Below are positions 1-6,766 of a stretch of 10,915 bases of DNA, one piece after another; within the stretch, counting starts at the first letter, position 1, and each line of letters opens with the position of its first letter. The notes below the pieces were generated by a model that was not told where the DNA came from, ran no database searches, and saw only the letters and a program-made list of their open reading frames with translations. Where the stretch lies: the NCBI GenBank assembly GCA_023419055.1, contig JAEZYO010000770.1, positions 1-10,915 on the forward strand. The letters are read 5' to 3'. The DNA is from Pseudomonadota bacterium. GTDB lineage: Bacteria > Myxococcota > Polyangia > Polyangiales > Polyangiaceae. The position numbers were made by a program, and so were the translations under genes.

Positions 1-363
1 TACCTCGACGACGTTCCCGAGCTCTCCGATGAAAAGAAGGCGAAAAGCCTCGTCCGCGCGCGGGAGGCGGCGTCGCTGACCTTCGGCTGGATCAACGACG
101 TGTTCTCTTACCGAAAGGAGTCGAGCGCGGGTGATCCGCTCAACCTGGTCGCGGTGCTCGCGAAGGAGTACTCGCTCTCCGCGGAAGAAGCGTTCGACGC
201 TGCCGTGGAGGTCTTCGACGCCGAGCTCGCGCTGCTCGCGCAAGAAAGCGCGAGCCTGCGCGAAGGGGGAGTATCGCCCACGCTGGATCGCTACCTCGTG
301 GGGCTGGAGGATTGGCTCCACGGAAACCTCGCGTGGTCTTCCACGTGTCAGCGCTACCGATAG
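1..363 (+). CDS. Class I terpene synthase (sesquiterpene cyclase-like), C-terminal part, 5' truncated
   Basis: The frame is open from the left edge (codon 1 at base 1) to TAG at 361-363, giving 120 visible residues, about the last third of a bacterial terpene cyclase. The visible part contains the NSE/DTE magnesium-binding motif NDVFSYRKE at visible residues 32-40 (N32, S36, E40), preceded by a helix ending GWI. It ends with WSSTCQRYR, whose RY pair (118-119) matches the C-terminal Arg-Tyr that contacts diphosphate in bacterial cyclases. These enzymes ionise farnesyl or geranyl diphosphate in the cytoplasm and cyclise it to a volatile terpene. The aspartate-rich motif and the start lie outside the window, so chain length and product cannot be told. 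The next gene begins 18 bases downstream on the same strand. Family call is firm; product is unknown. Confidence 0.88.
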   Translation, partial: YLDDVPELSDEKKAKSLVRAREAASLTFGWINDVFSYRKESSAGDPLNLVAVLAKEYSLSAEEAFDAAVEVFDAELALLAQESASLREGGVSPTLDRYLVGLEDWLHGNLAWSSTCQRYR

Positions 364-381
364 CGCGCTTGCGGCTCGCTC

Positions 382-783
382 GTGGCAGGTCGACGCTTCG
401 AAGGCATGGTTCGACGTCGCTCCGGGATAGCGCTCCGTGACGCGTCCCGCGTCTACTTCAGGCGCCACGAGGCGGAGCTCCTCGAGCTCGTGTTCGTCGG
501 CGCCATCAGCGAGCTCGTGCTCGAAAAGACGAGCGGCGTCCCGGCTCGGGTCCACCGCCGCACGTTGCTCCTGGATTGCGAGAGCATGACGACCTTCGAG
601 CCCGAGGCCCAGGCTCCCGCGCTTCGGCTGTTCAAGACCCTGAGCGAGCTCGGTGTGCGCCGGCTTTCGTGCGTGGCGCCCTTCTCGGCGCAGAGGGTGA
701 CCGTGGCCGCGCTCGCCTTCGTCGCCGAGCTCGACCTAGAGCTGTTCAGCGACCGAGCGCGCGCGCTTTCGAGCTGCACTTGA
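382..783 (+). CDS. Small STAS-like (SpoIIAA-like) domain protein
   Basis: A 133-residue cytoplasmic protein without signal peptide or membrane segment. It reads as one alternating beta/alpha domain: a strand around 22-42 (YFRRHEAELLELVFVGAIS), a helix, then the buried strand TLLLDCESMTTFEPEAQ at 61-77. A helix (79-90), a third strand (92-99), and a helix with short strand ending LELFSDRARAL follow. The DCESMTTFEP segment resembles the loop and helix start of STAS-like proteins common in myxobacteria. In SpoIIAA this region carries the phosphorylated serine, but no single Ser or Thr can be assigned here. Role is probably protein-protein signalling. The GTG at 382 gives the longest frame. ATG at 406 is an alternative, and neither has a good Shine-Dalgarno sequence. 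It follows the terpene synthase closely and may be cotranscribed with it. Function is inferred from fold pattern only. Confidence 0.6.
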   Translation: MAGRRFEGMVRRRSGIALRDASRVYFRRHEAELLELVFVGAISELVLEKTSGVPARVHRRTLLLDCESMTTFEPEAQAPALRLFKTLSELGVRRLSCVAPFSAQRVTVAALAFVAELDLELFSDRARALSSCT

Positions 784-838
784 CGTGTCGAGCGGCGGAA
801 GAGCGCGCCGGCTCTTGGTTCCGAAATCAGATGAGCGT

Positions 839-850
839 CGTTCATGAACG
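839..850. promoter_or_regulatory. 12-bp perfect palindrome CGTTCATGAACG in the gap before the kinase gene
   Basis: A perfect dyad lies 121 bases before the TTG start of the kinase gene, in the 188-base gap after the STAS-like gene. A second dyad, a hairpin GATGTCT-TCG-AGACGTC (916-932, one G-U pair), lies 39 bases before that start. The palindrome could be a repressor site and the hairpin an mRNA leader structure. No convincing -35/-10 pair is visible. A 12-bp palindrome can arise by chance, so confidence is low. Confidence 0.25.
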
Positions 851-959
851 CGTTCTCTCGAAAAGAAGCGCGGAGGCCCTCTTTCTTCGACAACGCGCGG
901 GCGGTTTGAACTAGAGATGTCTTCGAGACGTCGGCTCTGCCATCGAGCAGGGCGGCGTC

Positions 960-967
960 GGGAGGAG
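960..967 (+). promoter_or_regulatory. Strong ribosome binding site that fixes a TTG start
   Basis: GGGAGGAG lies 4-6 bases before the TTG at 972. It is the only good Shine-Dalgarno sequence in the region, and no in-frame ATG competes near it. It supports TTG as the true start of the large kinase gene. Confidence 0.75.
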
Positions 968-971
968 ACCT

Positions 972-3500
972 TTGGACAGTAACGGGGGCCAACGCCTGGA
1001 CCCGAAGCCCGATTCCGACCCGTCGTCAGGCTCGCGCATCCGCGCAGCGTTGCCGGACCGAGCGACGTTCCCGGAGCACGTCCCCCTGGTACTGGTCGTC
1101 GCCAACGAGCCCGCCGCGTCCGACGCCCTCGTCGAGGCGGTGACAGCGCTTCCGTGCGAAATCACGGGTGTCGCTCGCGATGCCGGCCAGGCGCTCCTCC
1201 TGGTACGACAGCGGCGCCCGGACTTGGTCATCATCGACCTTCGCTCCGAGCTAGACGGGGGCGGCCTCGCTGCGGCGCGCGCTCTCGCGGATCAGCTCGC
1301 CCTGCCGGCCCTGGTCGTGGGCGAAGTCCCCGGTGTCCCGTCATTCCGGCTCGAACCAGACACGCGGTCCATCACTCCGCTCACCCGGCCGCTCTCGCTC
1401 GAGGCATTGTGGGCCGCCGTCGAGGGCGCGCTCTTGCGGCGCGCGCTCAAGCTACGCGCCCTCGAGCGCGACTGGTACGAGCTCGCCTTCAACGCAGCGC
1501 CGGAGGCGGTCCTCGTTGGTGACGCGGACCGGCGGGTTCGAGCGTTGAACCACGGCGCCGAGCTCCTGACGGGTCTGAAGCGCGAGGAAGCGCTCGGCTC
1601 TGCGCTCGAAGAAGTACTGTCCCGATCGGCGCTCGCCGAGACCTGCGCGCTGAGCTCGGCGATCGACCACTGCCTCGCGACCGGAACCCCGGCGAACGTT
1701 CGTCTCTCCGGCGAGTCCGGGGCAGCGCCGGCCGTCGCTTGCAGGATCTTGCCGGTAGCACGCCACTCCGAGCGCATCGGGTTCACCCTCGTCTTCAGCG
1801 ACGCCACGCTCGATCGAAAGCTCGACGAGCAGCTCGCGTCCATCGATCGTCTCGACACGCTCGGCGCACTCGTCGCCGAGCTCGCCCACGCGGTGAACAA
1901 TCCACTCACCGTGAACCTCGTCAACCTCGAGCTTGCCTCGTCTCGGATAACGGAGCTCGCGCGCGCCGGTCGCCTCTCGTCACCCGAGGTCGCGCGGCTT
2001 GCCTCGGTCTTGCGCGAAGCCCGCCTGGGCGCAGAGCAGATCGATCGACTCGTGCGCGAGCTCAAGGGGTATGCGCGCGCCGAGCAGAACGCCAACCGAG
2101 CCGTCGACTTGCGCGGCTGCGCCCGCTGGGCGCTCCGCTTCGCGGGCAGCCGCCTCGAGCACTCGGCCAAGGTGACCCTGACCCTCGACGACGTTCCGCT
2201 CGTCCTCGGCAATGAGCTCAAGCTCTCGCGCGTGCTCGTTCACTTGCTCGTGAACGCCACCCACGCGGTCCAGCGCGCCCCCAAAGCGGCGGAGGTGCGC
2301 TTGACCACGCGCACCGACGACTGCGGCCGCGCCGTCGTGGAAGTGTTCGACACCGGCCCGGCTGTCCCCGACGAACTCCGAGACAAGATCTTCGATCCCT
2401 TCTTCGCCAGACATCCCGGAGGTCCGGGTGCCGGGCTAGGGCTCCGGATGAGCCGCGACACCGTGGAAGGCTTGGGGGGAACCCTCTCGTTCGAGAGCGG
2501 AGCCGAGCACGGGACGACGTTCCGTGTCGTCCTGCCGCCCGTCACGCCGGGCAGCACGGAGTCCCCGATCCTCGGCGAGCGCCCTCCCGCAACAGACCGG
2601 GGCTACTCTGCGCTGGTAGAGAGCTCCGAGCGCACGGCGTGGAAGGTCTCCGACTTAGTCTCCAGCGACACCCGCGTCGACTTCTCGTTACCTCATTTTC
2701 CGGACGTCCCGGAGCTCTCGTCCGAGCTCTCGTTCCTGACGGAGCCCGAGCGGCTGAAGCTGAACCAGCTGCGATCGCTGGCTCACGTGAACGTGCTCGG
2801 CTTCTTCGTCGAGGTCTCGGTAGGGGAGCGCTTGCGGCACGCCATGGCCGAGACTGCGGGAGACGTCTCCCGGGTGCGCGCCCTCTTGCGCTCGAGCGAT
2901 GAGGCGTTGAAGCACCAGCGCCTCTTCTCGTTCTACACGGCCGCCTTCGAGCGCGATTTCGGCAGCCATTGTCGGACCGTGCGCAACGTCGCCGACGTCG
3001 CGACCGTGTTGCTCAGCCACTCACCGTGCGCGGTCGTGCTCTCGAGCCTGCATTTCACGTTCGCGACCCAGCGCCACTACGATCGGTGCGCGAAGGCGCG
3101 CCTCGACCCGCTGGTTGGATCGATCTTGCGTCATCGATTCTTGGAAGCGGCGCAGCACGCCGATCTCGATCGATTGGAGCTCGAGCGCGCTGCTACCGGT
3201 TTGTCCCAGGTCGAGCTCGAGGGGGCGCTCTCGGAGTATGCGAGCATCCTGGATACCGTGGACGACCTCTTGGTCCACGAGGCGGAGGTCAGCGTCGAAA
3301 ACCTCTCGTGCGCCCTCGACCGAGAGCTCGCCGCGGCGGAGCGTGCCCGCGTCGTCGCGGGTGAACACCGGGTGCAGCGACGTGTCTTTCTCGTCACCCC
3401 GCTCGTCGACGCGTCCTTCCGTGGCGTGATCACCCGGCTGCTCCCCGAGGCGGCTTCGTTGCTCGATCGACTGATCGCCAAGTACGACGCTCCGGCTTGA
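972..3500 (+). CDS. Histidine kinase: degenerate receiver, PAS, HisKA/HATPase and C-terminal ferritin-like domain
   Basis: An 842-residue soluble kinase with no membrane segment. Residues 38-152 form a receiver-like domain that keeps the acceptor Asp (D89) but has N45-E46 for the acidic pair, G117 for the conserved Thr/Ser and R139 for Lys. Residues about 164-280 look like PAS. The HisKA H-box LAHAVNNPLT holds H306. The ATPase domain has the N-box (N428), G1 DTGP (D460), F-box FDPFF (474-478) and G2 GAGLGL (486-491), so it should autophosphorylate. Residues about 580-842 match a ferritin-like diiron family (LNQLR, ALKHQRLF, TQRHY, LEAAQHADLD). However, the expected metal Glu residues are A645, T696 and A726; E614, H648 and H729 remain. 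The domain is probably metal-free and used for sensing or docking. TTG start is set by the strong SD at 960-967. The receiver-EAL gene downstream is the likely output. Kinase call is very firm; ferritin-like call is good; role of the fusion is inferred. Confidence 0.9.
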   Translation: MDSNGGQRLDPKPDSDPSSGSRIRAALPDRATFPEHVPLVLVVANEPAASDALVEAVTALPCEITGVARDAGQALLLVRQRRPDLVIIDLRSELDGGGLAAARALADQLALPALVVGEVPGVPSFRLEPDTRSITPLTRPLSLEALWAAVEGALLRRALKLRALERDWYELAFNAAPEAVLVGDADRRVRALNHGAELLTGLKREEALGSALEEVLSRSALAETCALSSAIDHCLATGTPANVRLSGESGAAPAVACRILPVARHSERIGFTLVFSDATLDRKLDEQLASIDRLDTLGALVAELAHAVNNPLTVNLVNLELASSRITELARAGRLSSPEVARLASVLREARLGAEQIDRLVRELKGYARAEQNANRAVDLRGCARWALRFAGSRLEHSAKVTLTLDDVPLVLGNELKLSRVLVHLLVNATHAVQRAPKAAEVRLTTRTDDCGRAVVEVFDTGPAVPDELRDKIFDPFFARHPGGPGAGLGLRMSRDTVEGLGGTLSFESGAEHGTTFRVVLPPVTPGSTESPILGERPPATDRGYSALVESSERTAWKVSDLVSSDTRVDFSLPHFPDVPELSSELSFLTEPERLKLNQLRSLAHVNVLGFFVEVSVGERLRHAMAETAGDVSRVRALLRSSDEALKHQRLFSFYTAAFERDFGSHCRTVRNVADVATVLLSHSPCAVVLSSLHFTFATQRHYDRCAKARLDPLVGSILRHRFLEAAQHADLDRLELERAATGLSQVELEGALSEYASILDTVDDLLVHEAEVSVENLSCALDRELAAAERARVVAGEHRVQRRVFLVTPLVDASFRGVITRLLPEAASLLDRLIAKYDAPA

Positions 3501-3688
3501 ATCGACCCTCGCCCCCGCGGATTACGTCTCGGCGTGGAACGACGGCGCCCCGCGCCTGCCCGTCCGAATCGAGAACGTGAACGCGTTGTCATCTTCGGCC
3601 GCCGCCTGGAGTAGCGCGCGAGCACAACGACGAGCCTAGGCCGGCCCAAGATGTGCGACGATTGGGGTCTTCAACGAGGCATGACGCG

Positions 3689-4867
3689 ATGAGGAGCGAG
3701 GTGCTGATCGTCGACGACGACGCGATGCTGCGGCGGGCGGTGTCGCTCCTCTTGAACGAGGCAGGGTTCGGAGTCGTCGATTGCGCGAGCGCGGACGAGG
3801 CGCTCGGGATGCTGGAGCGCGGCAAGAACTTCGGAGTGATCGTGACCGATCTGGCCATGCCAGGGCTCTCGGCGATGACCTTCCTGCAGCGGGTGCGAGA
3901 GCACGACCTGGACGTCCCGATCATCATCCTTACCGGGAATCCGAGCCTCGAGAGCGCGATCGCGGTGATGGAGTACGGAGCCTTCCGGTACCTCCGCAAG
4001 CCGATCGGCGGGGAGCAGCTGACGCGCACCGTCGCGGAAGCGACTTCCCTGCATCGACTCGCGCTCCTCAAGCGTCGGGCCCTCGAGCTGCAACAGGGCA
4101 ACGCCTGGCCGATCGGTGACCGGGCGGGCCTCGAAGCCCACTTCGACCGGGCGCTGGACCGACTGTGGCTCGCCTTCCAGCCCATCGTCGACTACCCGCG
4201 GCGAGCGATCTTCGCCCACGAGGCGCTGGTTCGCTCGAGCGAGCCGCCGCTCGCGGACCCGAGCCAGCTGTTCGAAGCAGCGGACAGGCTCGGGCGGGTG
4301 CACGATCTCGGGCGCAGGATCCGGCGGCAGCTCTCGGAGATCTTGGAAGACACTCCGCCCGACGTCGTCGTGTTCGCCAACCTTCACCCGTTGGACCTCG
4401 CGGATCACGATCTCTATGGAGCGTCCGCGCCGCTGTCCGGACAGGCGCGGCGAGTCGTCCTCGAAATCACCGAGCGCAGCTCGCTGCACCAGATCAAGGA
4501 CCTGCGCGATAGGATCCGGGCGCTCAGGGATCTCGGCTATCGCATCGCCGTCGATGATCTCGGCGCGGGCTACGCGGGCCTCTCGTCGTTCTCCCAGCTC
4601 GAGCCCGAGATCGTGAAGCTCGATATGTCCCTCGTGCGCGGCATCGATGCCTCTCCACGCAAGGCGAGCCTGGTTCGCTCCATCGTGACCGTTTGCACGA
4701 ACGAGCTCGGAACGCAGGTCGTCTCCGAAGGCGTCGAGACGGAGGCCGAGCGCGACACCCTGCTCGAGCTCGGCGCAAATCTGCTCCAGGGCTACCTCTT
4801 CGCGGCTCCTGACACGCGATTTCGCAGCCAGAGCGTATTCATCGCGCCGCCGGTTCCCGACGCCTGA
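3689..4867 (+). CDS. Response regulator with receiver and EAL domains (c-di-GMP phosphodiesterase)
   Basis: A 392-residue cytoplasmic receiver-EAL protein with no GGDEF. The receiver (1-120) is complete: acidic residues D9-D10-D11, acceptor D54 (VTDLAMPG), T82 and K104-P105. A helical linker (120-155) leads to an EAL domain (158-375) carrying EAL at 178-180, N231 in NLHP, E259 in LEITE, D289-D290 in VDDLGAGYAGL, K310, the SEGVET motif (E347, E350) and Q367. These are the metal and catalytic positions of active enzymes, so it should hydrolyse c-di-GMP to pGpG under control of D54 phosphorylation. ATG at 3689 is chosen because GAGG (3676-3679) lies 9 bases upstream and the protein then begins directly with the receiver strand. 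A GTG at 3653 would add 12 unlikely residues. Likely partner is the kinase 188 bases upstream. TTGTCA at 3586-3591 is a possible -35, but its -10 is poor. Confidence 0.93.
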   Translation: MRSEVLIVDDDAMLRRAVSLLLNEAGFGVVDCASADEALGMLERGKNFGVIVTDLAMPGLSAMTFLQRVREHDLDVPIIILTGNPSLESAIAVMEYGAFRYLRKPIGGEQLTRTVAEATSLHRLALLKRRALELQQGNAWPIGDRAGLEAHFDRALDRLWLAFQPIVDYPRRAIFAHEALVRSSEPPLADPSQLFEAADRLGRVHDLGRRIRRQLSEILEDTPPDVVVFANLHPLDLADHDLYGASAPLSGQARRVVLEITERSSLHQIKDLRDRIRALRDLGYRIAVDDLGAGYAGLSSFSQLEPEIVKLDMSLVRGIDASPRKASLVRSIVTVCTNELGTQVVSEGVETEAERDTLLELGANLLQGYLFAAPDTRFRSQSVFIAPPVPDA

Positions 4868-4880
4868 CGTGCGCGATGGG

Positions 4881-4951
4881 GCGCTGCCACGTTGGAGGCG
4901 CGTTTCCCGCGAGAAACCTGCGCTTTCCGGGCGGCGGCAGCGCCGTGGCAG
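4881..4951. other. Non-coding segment with two competing inverted-repeat pairings
   Basis: Starting 13 bases after the first EAL gene, GCGCTGCCACG (4881-4891) can pair in two ways. Its first 8 bases pair perfectly with GGCAGCGC (4936-4943), and its last 8 pair perfectly with CGTGGCAG (4944-4951). The right arms are adjacent and compete for the same left arm. A small GTTTC/GAAAC hairpin (4902-4906 with 4913-4917) sits in the loop. There is no T-tract, so a simple intrinsic terminator is unlikely. It could be a 3' processing structure, an attenuator-like element or chance in GC-rich DNA. The rest of the 4868-5163 gap shows no gene. Confidence 0.3.
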
Positions 4952-5060
4952 ATCTAGCCCGCCGTAGGAATCTGCCTCGACCGAAATGCTTCGGACGCGC
5001 GCGGTGATCGAGTTTTCCTGCTGTCTCCGGGCTCGCACGTGTCTTGCTCACGGTGAGACG

Positions 5061-5086
5061 GTTTCGTGACGCGGTGACAACGAAAC
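5061..5086. promoter_or_regulatory. Inverted repeat GTTTCGT-N12-ACGAAAC upstream of the small gene / EAL pair
   Basis: Perfect 7-base arms at 5061-5067 and 5080-5086 are separated by 12 bases. The spacer region also holds a direct repeat GTGAC (5066-5070 and 5074-5078). Centre-to-centre arm spacing is close to two helical turns, as in many dimeric regulator sites. It lies 77 bases before the ATG at 5164, where a promoter for the small gene and second EAL gene would be expected. No good -10 was found, so the role is inferred. Confidence 0.35.
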
Positions 5087-5163
5087 TCGAGCGCCCTCGC
5101 CACTCAGCCAGAACTGGGGAAGGCGTCGCGCGCCGAGGGGGACCGCGTCCGAGAGGGGAGTTC

Positions 5164-5553
5164 ATGTCAGACAGCGGTCAGGAAGGTGATTCGATGTGGC
5201 CAGGGACCGTGATCAGGCTCGACAGCGTCGAACCGTTCGCGCCTGAGCCCAGCGGGGACTGGACGGAAGGGGACGCACACCCGGGCCGGGCGCGAATCGA
5301 AGCGGAAATCACCAAGTCGCAGCTCGTGCGGGCTGCGCAGCTTCTCGCGCACGTGGGTCAAGGCCCCACACGCTCCATCCGCGCCGCCTTCGCGGGCGAG
5401 GCGCGCGACACGTACGACGCCGCCATGCGGCGCTTGGAGCGATTGCGAGGAACGCAGGCCGAAGAGAGCCTGAAGCTCGCGAGCCTGCGGGTGCGCCTGC
5501 TCCTCGAGGAGGCGGAGCGAGGTCACACTCTGCTTTCGCCGCCTTCGACCTGA
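5164..5553 (+). CDS. Small helical hypothetical protein between the two receiver-EAL genes
   Basis: A 129-residue cytoplasmic protein that I do not recognise. The first ~45 residues are acidic and proline-rich, probably disordered. From about residue 46 (RIEAEITKSQLVRAAQLLAH) to about 119 it is almost all charged amphipathic helix, rich in Arg, Glu, Ala and Leu, suggesting a helical hairpin or bundle used for protein contacts. No catalytic motif, Cys cluster, signal peptide or membrane segment is seen. Two starts are possible: ATG 5164 with AGGGGAG just upstream, or ATG 5194 with AGGAAGGTGAT (5180-5190), which is close to the full anti-SD complement. The second would shorten it by 10 residues. 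Only 40 bases separate it from the second EAL gene, so the two are probably cotranscribed. It may be an adaptor or regulator of that EAL protein, but this is context only. Confidence 0.65.
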   Translation: MSDSGQEGDSMWPGTVIRLDSVEPFAPEPSGDWTEGDAHPGRARIEAEITKSQLVRAAQLLAHVGQGPTRSIRAAFAGEARDTYDAAMRRLERLRGTQAEESLKLASLRVRLLLEEAERGHTLLSPPST

Positions 5554-5579
5554 AAGGTCCCGCGCGAGCCATGTTCATC

Positions 5580-5587
5580 GAGGAGGG
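5580..5587 (+). promoter_or_regulatory. Strong ribosome binding site that fixes a second TTG start
   Basis: GAGGAGGG lies 6 bases before the TTG at 5594. An ATG at 5571 is in another frame and cannot start this protein. The site supports TTG as the start of the second receiver-EAL gene, just as at 972 for the kinase. Confidence 0.75.
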
Positions 5588-5593
5588 CGCCAC

Positions 5594-6739
5594 TTGAGTA
5601 CCGCTTCGAGCGACGTCTTGGTCGTCGACGAAAACACCGTCATGCGAAGCGCCCTGCGCAGGATGCTCGCACAGGCGGGATTCAGCGTAGAAAGCTCGGA
5701 CTGTTCGCGAGCAGCGCTCGACCTGATCCGCGCGCAACGCTTCGACGCCGTGGTTTCGGACCTGCCGCCTCGCGAGACGTTCGAGTTCGTCCGGAGCATC
5801 AGGCGGGGTGAGCCGAGGGTGCCCGTCGTGATGCTGATGGACGCGCCGTCGACGCCCGACTCGATCGGCGCCACGCGCTGCGGCGGCCTCTTCGTACTCA
5901 GAAAGCCCGGAGGCATCCGCCAGCTCGTCGGGACCGTGACGGAAGCGTGCGCCCTGCAGCGGGTGATGCGGCTCGAGCAGTCCGCCTTGGAGCTCTCCGG
6001 TGATCATGACCGGGCGCTCGGAGAAGCGTGCCGCCACTTCGCCGCCTCGTACGAGAGCGTGCACATGCTCTACCAGCCCATCGTGGATTACGAGAGTCGA
6101 ACCCTGTTCGGCCACGAAGCCCTGGTTCGCACCCATCGGCGACCGACGAGCGATCCGATTCTGCTCTTCGACGCCGCCGAACGACTCGGGCGGGTCCGGG
6201 AGCTCGGCCAGCGCATTCGCAGCATCGTCGCCGATGTCCTGACGCGCTCCCCCGGCGAGTCGCTGATGTTCGTCAACCTGCACCCGCTGGAGCTCGGAGA
6301 CGACGACCTCTTGCGAGCCTCGGCCCCACTCGCGAAGCACGCACACCGGGTGGTGCTCGAAATCACGGAGCGCCGCTCACTCGAGCGGATCTCGGGCCTC
6401 CCGGGGCGCCTCGACCGCCTGCGTCAGCTGGGCTTTCGTATCGCGGTCGACGATCTCGGATCGGGATACGCGGGCCTCGCGAGCCTGAGCCACCTCGCCC
6501 CCGACGTGACCAAGCTCGACATGTCCCTCGTCCGGGGCATCGATCACTCGCCTCGCAACGAGCGCATCGTCTCGGCCCTGCTCTCGCTCTGCGACCGCGA
6601 GCTCGGCATTCCCGTCGTGTGCGAAGGAGTCGAAACGGCGGCCGAGCGCGACACCCTGCAGCGGATCGGCGGACGGCTCCTGCAAGGCTACCTCTTCGGG
6701 CGACCCGACCCGGAGTTCCCGGCGCCCTCCCTCCTCTGA
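5594..6739 (+). CDS. Receiver-EAL protein with degenerate receiver (paralogue of the upstream receiver-EAL protein)
   Basis: A 381-residue cytoplasmic paralogue of the receiver-EAL protein at 3689-4867. A gap-free comparison of the EAL parts by eye gives 127 identities in 220 positions. The receiver (1-120) keeps an acidic pair (D12-E13), acceptor D56 and K104-P105. However, the conserved Thr/Ser after strand 4 is M82, and the loop after D56 (DLPPRETFEF) is shorter and lacks the usual MP-x-x-x-G. Phosphorylation switching is therefore doubtful. The EAL domain looks complete: EAL 175-177, N228, E256 in LEITE, D286-D287, K307, E344 and E347 in CEGVET, and Q364. It should be a c-di-GMP phosphodiesterase, perhaps controlled by protein contact. 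TTG start rests on the strong SD at 5580-5587. A TCTCCG/CGGAGA hairpin (6743-6760) follows the stop but lacks a T-tract. Confidence 0.92.
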   Translation: MSTASSDVLVVDENTVMRSALRRMLAQAGFSVESSDCSRAALDLIRAQRFDAVVSDLPPRETFEFVRSIRRGEPRVPVVMLMDAPSTPDSIGATRCGGLFVLRKPGGIRQLVGTVTEACALQRVMRLEQSALELSGDHDRALGEACRHFAASYESVHMLYQPIVDYESRTLFGHEALVRTHRRPTSDPILLFDAAERLGRVRELGQRIRSIVADVLTRSPGESLMFVNLHPLELGDDDLLRASAPLAKHAHRVVLEITERRSLERISGLPGRLDRLRQLGFRIAVDDLGSGYAGLASLSHLAPDVTKLDMSLVRGIDHSPRNERIVSALLSLCDRELGIPVVCEGVETAAERDTLQRIGGRLLQGYLFGRPDPEFPAPSLL

Positions 6740-6766
6740 GCCTCTCCGCGCGGCCGGAGAACCGAC

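Noticed and set aside
1292..2221. A 309-codon open frame on the - strand inside the large kinase gene
   Set aside because: The product is Ser/Arg-rich with no recognisable domain, while the + strand codes for receiver, PAS and HisKA motifs through the same bases.
4944..4960. TGGCA...GC resembling a sigma-54 promoter
   Set aside because: The GG to GC spacing is 8 or 12 bases, not the required 10.
3671..5038. A 455-codon open frame on the - strand across the first receiver-EAL gene
   Set aside because: It is antisense to a gene with complete receiver and EAL motifs. Its product is low-complexity and Arg/Glu-rich with no motif, as expected from GC-rich codon bias.
4868..5163. Possible c-di-GMP riboswitch near the EAL genes
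   Set aside because: I looked for the conserved GEMM elements (the tetraloop-receptor arrangement and conserved core) and saw no match, only simple inverted repeats.
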